Source: RGIG3009 sp045578425 (GTDB lineage Bacteria; Bacillota; Clostridia; Oscillospirales; Acutalibacteraceae). Taken from it: a DNA stretch of 38,466 nucleotides. The translations under genes and the position numbers were made by a program. Below, in pieces: positions 32,072-38,466 of the stretch (positions are counted from its first letter, which is position 1; the number at the start of each line of letters is the position of its first letter). The stretch spans positions 1 through 38,466 of the forward strand of contig JAZNKF010000032.1 in assembly GCA_045578425.1 (NCBI GenBank), read 5' to 3'. Below the pieces are notes generated by a model. That model was not told the DNA's origin, did not search any database, and saw only the letters and a list, made by a program, of their open reading frames with translations.

Positions 32072-33347
32072 TATATTGCGTTTTAGCGCCGTTCGCGCCG
32101 ACGAAATTTTTGCGCGCACGGAGCCGACTGCCAACGTGGCGGATATTGTGACCGAAATTATTGAAACGGTCAAACAAAAAGGTGATGCCGCTTTGCTGGA
32201 ATACGGCAAAAAATTTGACAAAGCCGACCTGACTACTTTGGAAGTAACCAAGACGGAAATTGACGAAGCCTTTTCGTTGGTAGAACCGCGGTTCTTGGAC
32301 GTGTTAAAAACCGCGGCGGAAAATATTACCGCTTTTCACCAAAAGCAGGTGCGCACGAGTTTTATTATCAACGACAACGACGGTGTGGTTACGGGACAAA
32401 AAATAACCCCGATTGAAAAAGTGGGATTATATGTTCCGGGCGGTACGGCGGCGTATCCGTCCACCGTGTTGATGGACAGTATTCCTGCCAAAATTGCGGG
32501 GTGCCGTGAAATTTTTATTACGACACCGCCGATGCCAAACGGTAAAATCAATCCTGTGATTTTGGCAGCGGCAAAAATTGCGGGTGTGGACCGTATTTTC
32601 AAAATTGGTGGTGCGGGTGCGATTGCCGCTTTAGCATACGGCACGCAAACGGTGCCGAAGGTGGACAAGATTGTGGGACCCGGCAACGCGTTTGTGGCGG
32701 AAGCCAAGCGTCAAGTATTCGGCAAAGTATCCATTGATATGATAGCCGGACCGAGCGAAATTTTGGTGATTGCGGATGCCGCATCCGACCCGCGGTTTGT
32801 GGCAGCGGATTTGCTTTCGCAAGCGGAGCACGACAAAATGGCAAGCGCGGTACTGGTGACGGACAGCATGGATTTGGCAACCGCTGTCAGCGAGGAGATT
32901 GAACGGCAATTAGAATTGCTTCCCCGCAAGGAGATTGCGCGGGTATCGATTGATACCAACGGCAAAATCATTGTGGCGGATTCACTGGACGAAGTGTTTG
33001 CGATTGCCAACGAAATTGCACCGGAACATTTGGAACTGTGTGTGGATAATCCGTTTGATTATTTGGACAAAGTCCAAAATGCAGGCAGCATTTTTATGGG
33101 ACGGTATTGTCCCGAAGCGTTGGGTGACTATTTGGCAGGACCGAATCACACGTTGCCGACCTCGGGTACCGCGCGATTTTCCAGTCCGCTTTCGGTGGAT
33201 GATTTTGTCAAAAAATCACAATACACCTACTACACCAAAGAAGCGTTACAGAAAGTAGCAAGTGATTTGGCGTTTTTTGCCGAAAAGGAAGGACTTTCGG
33301 CGCATGCCAACAGTGCTACTGTCAGATTTGAGGATGAATCGGTATGA
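32064..33347 (+). CDS. hisD: Histidinol dehydrogenase HisD
   Basis: HisD is the zinc enzyme that oxidises L-histidinol to L-histidine with NAD+, the last two steps of the pathway. The 427 residues have the family signatures YVPGGTAAYPSTVLM, GAGAIAALAYGT, IDMIAGPSEILVIAD, DLLSQAEHD (with zinc-ligand and catalytic residues) and IAPEHLEL. It overlaps the hisZ-hisG end by 8 bases and hisC by 4. Confidence 0.98.
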   Translation: MINILRFSAVRADEIFARTEPTANVADIVTEIIETVKQKGDAALLEYGKKFDKADLTTLEVTKTEIDEAFSLVEPRFLDVLKTAAENITAFHQKQVRTSFIINDNDGVVTGQKITPIEKVGLYVPGGTAAYPSTVLMDSIPAKIAGCREIFITTPPMPNGKINPVILAAAKIAGVDRIFKIGGAGAIAALAYGTQTVPKVDKIVGPGNAFVAEAKRQVFGKVSIDMIAGPSEILVIADAASDPRFVAADLLSQAEHDKMASAVLVTDSMDLATAVSEEIERQLELLPRKEIARVSIDTNGKIIVADSLDEVFAIANEIAPEHLELCVDNPFDYLDKVQNAGSIFMGRYCPEALGDYLAGPNHTLPTSGTARFSSPLSVDDFVKKSQYTYYTKEALQKVASDLAFFAEKEGLSAHANSATVRFEDESV

Positions 33348-34393
33348 GTCAATTTGCCAGTGCGCGGCTCAATGCCATCGAGGCGTATACCCCCGGTGAA
33401 CAGCCGCGCGACAAACAATACATAAAACTGAACACCAACGAATCGCCGTTCCCGCCGTCACCCGGTGTGGTAGCTGCTATTACGGCAGACGAAGTGCGGG
33501 ATTTGCGGTTGTATTGTGACCCGACTTGTCAGGCGTTGCGGGGGAAACTTGCCAAACGATACGATGTGTGTGCAAACAACGTGTTTGTCTCTAACGGTTC
33601 GGACGATATTCTGAACTTTGCGTTTATGGCATATGGCCAAAATGGCGCGGTGTTTGCGGATATTACGTATGGGTTTTACAGTGTATTTGCACAGTTACAT
33701 GGCGTACAAGCGGAAATTGTACCGCTAAACGAAGATTTTACCCTGCCCGTGGAAAAATTTTGCGGCAAAGGTAAGTTGGTGGTGATTGCCAATCCCAATG
33801 CCCCTACGGGCATGGATATTCCGCTTGCTGAGGTAGAAAAGATTGTGAAAAGCAATCCCGACAACGTGGTGTTGATTGACGAAGCGTATGTGGATTTTGG
33901 CGGTACGTCGTGTGTGTCTTTGACCAAAAAATATCCTAACTTATTATGTGTGGGTACGTTTTCCAAATCGCGCAGTTTAGCAGGTGCGCGGCTTGGGTTT
34001 TGCATAGCTAATGAAGTTTTGATACAAGATTTGGAGAAAATTAAGTATTCCACCAATCCGTATAACGTCAACCGTTTAACACAACTTGCCGGTGTTTGGG
34101 CGTTGGAAGAGGATGCTTACTATGTGGACAACGCTGAAAAAATCATGGAAAATCGGCAGTTCACAGAACGCGAACTGAAAAAGTTAGGGTTTTCTGTTCT
34201 GCCGTCCAAAGCCAATTTTGTATTTGCTAAGCACGAAAAAATCAGCGGTGAAGAGTTATATACCAAACTAAAAGACAAAGGCGTACTGATACGTCATTTT
34301 GGTAGCGAGCGAATCAAGGAATACAACCGCATTACCATTGGCAGCCGTGAGGAAATGGAAATTTTCATTCAAAAGGTAGGGGAATGTTTATGA
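33344..34393 (+). CDS. hisC: Histidinol-phosphate aminotransferase HisC
   Basis: HisC transfers an amino group from glutamate to imidazole-acetol phosphate, using pyridoxal phosphate. The 349-residue fold-type I aminotransferase shows LNTNESPFPPSP near the N terminus, NPNAPTG (151-157), IDEAYVDF and the PLP lysine K208 in FSKSRSLAGARLG. Its ATG overlaps the hisD stop, and its stop overlaps the hisB start. Confidence 0.96.
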   Translation: MSQFASARLNAIEAYTPGEQPRDKQYIKLNTNESPFPPSPGVVAAITADEVRDLRLYCDPTCQALRGKLAKRYDVCANNVFVSNGSDDILNFAFMAYGQNGAVFADITYGFYSVFAQLHGVQAEIVPLNEDFTLPVEKFCGKGKLVVIANPNAPTGMDIPLAEVEKIVKSNPDNVVLIDEAYVDFGGTSCVSLTKKYPNLLCVGTFSKSRSLAGARLGFCIANEVLIQDLEKIKYSTNPYNVNRLTQLAGVWALEEDAYYVDNAEKIMENRQFTERELKKLGFSVLPSKANFVFAKHEKISGEELYTKLKDKGVLIRHFGSERIKEYNRITIGSREEMEIFIQKVGECL

Positions 34394-34977
34394 GAACAGC
34401 AACCATTACGCGCAAAACTAAGGAAACGGATATTGCCTTAACGTTGGGTCTTGACGGCAAAGGAGCGTGCAACATTGATTCGGGATGTGGATTTTTGGAC
34501 CACATGTTGACTTTGTTCGCCAGCCATGCGCGCTTTGATTTAACACTTTGCTGTAAAGGTGATACGCAGGTGGATTTTCACCACACGGTGGAAGATATTG
34601 GCATTGCGCTTGGTGACGCCTTAAAAGAAGCGTTGGGTGATAAAAAAGGCATTACCCGCTACGGCAATTTTATGTTACCGATGGATGAAACGCTGATTTT
34701 GTCGGCGGTGGATATTTCGGCGCGTAATTATTTGTGTTATGATTTGGATATTCCTGCCTTCAAGGTCGGAACATTTGATACCGAATTGGTGGAAGAGTTT
34801 TTTGTTGCTTTTGTCAACCATGCGGGCATTACGTTACATATCAAACAACTGGCGGGCAGAAATTCGCACCACATTATTGAAGGCACTTTCAAATCGGTCG
34901 CGCGTTCGCTCAAAGCGGCGGTGGCCATTGACGAAAAATTTGCCGAGGAGATTCCGTCGACCAAAGGAGTATTGTAA
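34390..34977 (+). CDS. hisB: Imidazoleglycerol-phosphate dehydratase HisB, monofunctional
   Basis: HisB converts imidazoleglycerol phosphate to imidazole-acetol phosphate. I prefer the ATG at 34390 because AGGGGA (34377-34382) is 7 bases away; the ATG at 34384 is too close. The 195-residue product has the metal-binding motifs DHMLTLFASH, DFHHTVEDIG, NHAGITLHI and NSHHIIEG. It lacks the N-terminal phosphatase domain of the enterobacterial bifunctional enzyme. Confidence 0.97.
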   Translation: MRTATITRKTKETDIALTLGLDGKGACNIDSGCGFLDHMLTLFASHARFDLTLCCKGDTQVDFHHTVEDIGIALGDALKEALGDKKGITRYGNFMLPMDETLILSAVDISARNYLCYDLDIPAFKVGTFDTELVEEFFVAFVNHAGITLHIKQLAGRNSHHIIEGTFKSVARSLKAAVAIDEKFAEEIPSTKGVL

Positions 34978-35588
34978 TGATAGCCATTGTGGATTACGGC
35001 GTGGGGAATTTGTTTTCGCTGGTATCGTCGCTCAAAGCGATTGGTTACGATGCTGTGATAACGGGCGATGCCCAAAAGCTGCGCCAAGCGGATAAGATTA
35101 TTTTACCGGGTGTGGGTGCGTTTGAAGATGCTGTTGCTAAACTGCGCCGTACCGGTTTGGATACTGTTGTCACGGAAGAAGCAAAGAAAGGCAAACCGTT
35201 ACTGGGTATTTGCCTTGGGATGCAAATGCTGTTTGACAAAAGTTTTGAAAACGGTGAGTTTGACGGTTTGGGTTTAATTAGCGGCGAGATTGTTCCCATG
35301 CAGGGTACTATCCCCGATACCCTTAAAATTCCGCATATTGGGTGGAACGCCTTGAAGTTTACAAAACCGTCTTTGTTGTTTTCTTACATAGAAGATGGTG
35401 ATTGTGTGTATTTTGTGCATTCGTATTATGCCGTACATTGTGATGAGGCAGTTATAGCTACCACGGAATACGGAAAGGACATTACCGCTGCCGTTGCGCA
35501 CAAAAATATTTTTGGCTGTCAGTTCCATCCCGAAAAAAGTGGTACCGTGGGACTGAATATTTTAAAAGCATTTTGTGAAATGGAGTAA
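34977..35588 (+). CDS. hisH: Imidazole glycerol phosphate synthase glutaminase subunit HisH
   Basis: HisH releases ammonia from glutamine and channels it to HisF. The 203-residue class I amidotransferase has the nucleophile C79 in GICLGMQ and the catalytic pair H184 and E186 in CQFHPEKSG. The oxyanion-strand region LPGVGAF is also present. AAAGGAG lies upstream, and the start overlaps the hisB stop by one base (TAATG). Confidence 0.97.
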   Translation: MIAIVDYGVGNLFSLVSSLKAIGYDAVITGDAQKLRQADKIILPGVGAFEDAVAKLRRTGLDTVVTEEAKKGKPLLGICLGMQMLFDKSFENGEFDGLGLISGEIVPMQGTIPDTLKIPHIGWNALKFTKPSLLFSYIEDGDCVYFVHSYYAVHCDEAVIATTEYGKDITAAVAHKNIFGCQFHPEKSGTVGLNILKAFCEME

Positions 35589-35591
35589 GCT

Positions 35592-36305
35592 ATGAAACTG
35601 TTTCCCGCCGTCGATTTGTATGACGGCAAAGCCGTTCGGTTATTAAAAGGCGATTATGATAAGATGACGGTATATTCCGAAGACCCGTTATCGGTCGCAC
35701 AAGATTTTGAAAGACAAGGTGCCGGTTGCATTCATTTGGTGGATTTGGAAGGTGCTCGTGACGGAACCACACCGCATCTTGCGTTGGTGCAACGTATCGC
35801 CAAAGAAACTTCGCTGTTTTGTGAAATCGGCGGAGGTATTCGCACGATGGAAACTGTCAAGCGGTATCTGGACAGTGGCGTAGACCGTGTGATTTTGGGT
35901 ACAGCGGCGGTGACGTCGCCCGAATTTTTGAAGCAAGCAGTGCAAACTTATGGTGAAAAAATTGCCGTGGGTGTGGATATCAAGGATGGATTTGTTGCCA
36001 TTAAAGGATGGACACAATCGTCAGAACATTCTTGTTTTTCATTTTGTGAGCAAATGCAAGATTTGGGTGTTAGCACCATTATTTGTACGGATATTTCCAA
36101 AGACGGTATGATGGCGGGTACCAACCGTGAATTATACAAAGAATTATCCCAGCGTTTTAGCGTGAATATTACCGCGTCGGGCGGCGTATCGAGCTTGGAC
36201 GATGTAAAAGCGCTCAAAGTAATGGGGTTGTACGGCGCTATTATCGGCAAAGCGTATTATACCGGTGCTGTTTCGCTCAAAGAAGCGTTGGAGGTGGCCA
36301 GATGA
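35592..36305 (+). CDS. hisA: ProFAR isomerase HisA
   Basis: HisA isomerises ProFAR to PRFAR, the substrate of HisF. The 237-residue half-barrel has FPAVDLYDGKAVRL with catalytic D8, CEIGGGIR, VDRVILGTAA, VGVDIKDG and TDISKDGMMAG. It sits between hisH and hisF, a standard order. The next gene overlaps its stop by 4 bases. Confidence 0.97.
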   Translation: MKLFPAVDLYDGKAVRLLKGDYDKMTVYSEDPLSVAQDFERQGAGCIHLVDLEGARDGTTPHLALVQRIAKETSLFCEIGGGIRTMETVKRYLDSGVDRVILGTAAVTSPEFLKQAVQTYGEKIAVGVDIKDGFVAIKGWTQSSEHSCFSFCEQMQDLGVSTIICTDISKDGMMAGTNRELYKELSQRFSVNITASGGVSSLDDVKALKVMGLYGAIIGKAYYTGAVSLKEALEVAR

Positions 36306-37069
36306 TAACCAAACGCATTATTCCGTGCTTGGACGTCAAGAACGGAAGAGTGGTAAAAGGGGTTAACTTTGCTCAGTTAAACGACGTATCGTCACCGGTG
36401 GAACTTGGTAAGTATTACAGCGATTGTGATGCCGATGAGCTGGTGTTTTACGATATTACGGCATCCAGCGATTCACGCCAATTATTTACCGATGTGTTGC
36501 GTGAAGTGGCACAGCATGTGTTTATTCCGCTGACGGTTGGTGGCGGTATCAACACGGTGGATGATTTTGACCGTGTTCTCAAATGTGGTGCCGACAAAGT
36601 GAGTGTTAATTCCGGTGCGCTCAAAAACCCTGACCTTGTACGGCAAGCGGCGCTCAAATACGGCAATCAATGTGTGGTGCTGTCGGTGGACGTTAAACGT
36701 GTGGACGGCGAATTTCGCGTGTTTGCCAAAGGGGGCAGGGAAGATACCGGCAGAGAAGCGATTTCTTGGATCAAACAATGCGTGGCAAACGGTGCCGGAG
36801 AAGTGGTGGTTAATTCCATTGATACCGATGGTGTGAAACAGGGGTTTGATTTGGAATTGCTCAAAGAGGTTTGTGCCGCCGTAAACGTGCCGGTGATTGC
36901 TTCCGGTGGTGCGGGGTGTGCCGAAGATTTTGTGAAACTTTTTAAAGAAATTCCGGATATTGATGCGGGGTTGGCAGCTTCGATTTTTCACTTTGGCGAG
37001 GTCAAAATTCCCGACTTAAAACAAACATTACAACAAAACGGAATTAACGTGCGAGGTGTAAAACGATGA
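36302..37069 (+). CDS. hisF: Imidazole glycerol phosphate synthase cyclase subunit HisF
   Basis: HisF uses ammonia from HisH to convert PRFAR to imidazoleglycerol phosphate and AICAR. The 255-residue TIM barrel has RIIPCLDVKNGRVVKGVNF with catalytic D11, DITASS, VGGGI, SVDVKRVDG, VNSIDTDG and ASGGAG. It overlaps hisIE by 4 bases. Confidence 0.98.
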   Translation: MITKRIIPCLDVKNGRVVKGVNFAQLNDVSSPVELGKYYSDCDADELVFYDITASSDSRQLFTDVLREVAQHVFIPLTVGGGINTVDDFDRVLKCGADKVSVNSGALKNPDLVRQAALKYGNQCVVLSVDVKRVDGEFRVFAKGGREDTGREAISWIKQCVANGAGEVVVNSIDTDGVKQGFDLELLKEVCAAVNVPVIASGGAGCAEDFVKLFKEIPDIDAGLAASIFHFGEVKIPDLKQTLQQNGINVRGVKR

Positions 37070-37713
37070 TAACGATTTCGGATTTAAAATTTGATGAAAA
37101 AGGTTTGATTCCTGCCGTGGTGGTGGACAGTCTTTCTAAAAAAGTGTTGACCGTTGCTTACATGAATGAGGAAAGTCTAAAAGTATCTTTGGAAAAAGGA
37201 CTCACTTGCTTTTACAGCCGTTCCCGACAAGAATTGTGGCTTAAAGGGGAGACCAGTGGTAACTACCAACACATCGTGTCCATTACAGCGGATTGTGACC
37301 GCGATGCGTTAGTCGTATCGGTCGAAAAAGACGGTCCTGCGTGTCACACGGGAACGGATTCCTGCTTTACGGCACCGTTGTTTATCAGCGAAAGCCGTGC
37401 CGATTTTTCGATGGACGGGTTGTACGAGTTGTTAGAAGGCCGCAAAGCCGAACTCCCCGAAGGTTCTTACACGACGTATTTGTTCCAAAAGGGAATGGAT
37501 AAAATCCTTAAAAAAATCGGTGAAGAAAGCACCGAAGTGATTATCGCCGCCAAGTCGGACGATAAAAAAGAAGCCATTTATGAAATTGCCGATTTAGCAT
37601 ACCATGTGATGGTAATGATGGTGGAAATGGGTATTACCGTGGACGATGTTCGCAAAGAACTTGCTTCTCGCCACGTCATTGACCACAAAGTTAAACAAGA
37701 AAAAATGACCTGA
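37066..37713 (+). CDS. hisIE: Bifunctional phosphoribosyl-AMP cyclohydrolase / phosphoribosyl-ATP pyrophosphatase HisIE
   Basis: This enzyme performs steps two and three of the pathway. The 215 residues join an N-terminal HisI domain (roughly 1-110; YMNEES, FYSRSRQELWLKGETSG, zinc-linked DCDRDALVV and CHTGTDSCF) to a C-terminal HisE domain (KIGEESTEVIIAAK, ADLAYHVMVMM). It is the last his gene. No obvious terminator separates it from the oxidoreductase downstream. Confidence 0.97.
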   Translation: MITISDLKFDEKGLIPAVVVDSLSKKVLTVAYMNEESLKVSLEKGLTCFYSRSRQELWLKGETSGNYQHIVSITADCDRDALVVSVEKDGPACHTGTDSCFTAPLFISESRADFSMDGLYELLEGRKAELPEGSYTTYLFQKGMDKILKKIGEESTEVIIAAKSDDKKEAIYEIADLAYHVMVMMVEMGITVDDVRKELASRHVIDHKVKQEKMT

Positions 37714-37780
37714 TGATTCGCCTTCTCAGATTTAAGTTGTCCTTTGCGTGACATACTGTATCTGTGGAGGCGATTTTTTT

Positions 37781-38466
37781 ATGGATTCTTTTTGGCAAAC
37801 AACATTTCCCGCTTTTCCAAAACTCGAACAGAACTTGAACGTGGACGTACTGATTATCGGCGGAGGACTTACCGGCTTATTGTGCGCGGAACATTTGCAA
37901 CAAGCAGGATTTTCTGTGGCGGTGGCAGAAGCGAAAACGGTGGCGGAGGGCGTCAGTGGCCGTACAACCGCCAAAATCACGTCGCAACATGGTGTGATAT
38001 ACCATAAAATTGAGCGAAAGTACGGGTTGGAAGCGGCACAGCACTATTATACCGCGCAACAAGAAGCGTTGGACGAGTATCGTCGCTTGGCTGACCGATT
38101 AGCGTTTGAGTATGAGGAATGTGATGCGTATGTATATTCGCTTTCTGACCGCTTGGCACTCAGTGCAGAACGCTCGACACTCAAACGCATTGGCGGTGAA
38201 GCCGAGTGGACAAAAACGGCACCTGTGGATATACCGATGGCAGGGGTGCTGAAAATACCGAGCCAAGCTCAAATGAATCCTTTGCTTTTAATGAAAGCGT
38301 TGGCACAAAACGTATCGGTGTATGAGCACACACGGGTGCGGAAAATAGCTTCTAATACAGCGATGACGGACGATGGCGTGTCCATCACGGCGCGACATAT
38401 TATTGTAGCAACGCATTTTCCGTTTTTGAACCGACACGGCGCGTATTTTCTCAAATTGTATCAGCA
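37781..38466 (+). CDS. FAD-dependent oxidoreductase, YhfW-like, truncated by the window end
   Basis: The frame from ATG 37781 (ATGGATTCTTTTTGG) is open to the last base, giving about 228 residues. GTGGAGG at 37764-37770 is a plausible ribosome binding site. The N terminus reads FPKLEQ, then VDVLIIGGGLTGLLCAEHL, a Rossmann FAD-binding GxGxxG variant (residues 27-32), and SGRTTAKITSQHG with YYTAQQEALDEY. These resemble Bacillus YhfW-type DAO-family enzymes, which carry a Rieske [2Fe-2S] domain at the far C terminus. That part lies outside the window, so the Rieske domain is only a prediction. The physiological substrate is unknown. Confidence 0.82.
   Translation, partial: MDSFWQTTFPAFPKLEQNLNVDVLIIGGGLTGLLCAEHLQQAGFSVAVAEAKTVAEGVSGRTTAKITSQHGVIYHKIERKYGLEAAQHYYTAQQEALDEYRRLADRLAFEYEECDAYVYSLSDRLALSAERSTLKRIGGEAEWTKTAPVDIPMAGVLKIPSQAQMNPLLLMKALAQNVSVYEHTRVRKIASNTAMTDDGVSITARHIIVATHFPFLNRHGAYFLKLYQ

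Overview
The window looks like chromosomal DNA of a Gram-positive member of the Bacillota, probably class Clostridia and possibly a gut Oscillospirales/Ruminococcaceae-type bacterium. This is inferred from gene content and order (miaB-ymcA-like-mutS-mutL; yggS-sepF-ylmH-divIVA-ileS-lspA-rluD; SRP RNA-dnaX-ybaB-recR), strong AGGAGG ribosome binding sites, a large BspA-type leucine-rich-repeat surface protein, a type III pantothenate kinase and an ECF transporter subunit. I saw no insertion sequence, prophage, CRISPR array or plasmid gene. Nearly all of the window is densely packed housekeeping DNA, and the accessory part is the first 5.4 kb.

Region 1 (1-5505) is the surface-protein region. The tail of an acidic, repeat-bearing, membrane-anchored protein enters from the left and ends at a strong terminator. 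A good promoter (746-774) follows. Its predicted transcript would start almost exactly at the 5' arm of a long imperfect hairpin (781-925), which is followed by a UUCG-capped terminator (949-984) just before the ribosome binding site of a 1478-residue leucine-rich-repeat protein. This looks like a structured leader or small RNA that I cannot assign to a known family.

Region 2 (5506-22388) has murC on the minus strand, divergent from a tightly packed 13-gene plus-strand run. The run holds miaB, a YlbF/YmcA-family gene, mutS, mutL, miaA, a lone HlyD-like adaptor, yggS, sepF, ylmH, divIVA, ileS, lspA and an RluD-type pseudouridine synthase. It combines tRNA A37 modification, mismatch repair, cell division, isoleucyl-tRNA charging and lipoprotein maturation.

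Region 3 (22389-24033) has a consensus promoter driving tRNA-Lys(TTT), a monocistronic Gfo/Idh/MocA-family oxidoreductase with its own promoter and terminator, and a small-type SRP RNA.

Region 4 (24034-30420) is a second run: dnaX, ybaB, a VanZ-family gene, recR, smpB, a GT2 polyprenyl-phosphate-type glycosyltransferase, coaX, an ECF S-component (possibly pantothenate) and a GtrA-family gene, closed by a terminator.

Region 5 (30421-37713) is a compact histidine operon: a fused hisZ-hisG gene, then hisD, hisC, hisB, hisH, hisA, hisF and hisIE. No histidinol-phosphate phosphatase is present. The window ends inside a YhfW-like FAD-dependent oxidoreductase that begins at 37781.
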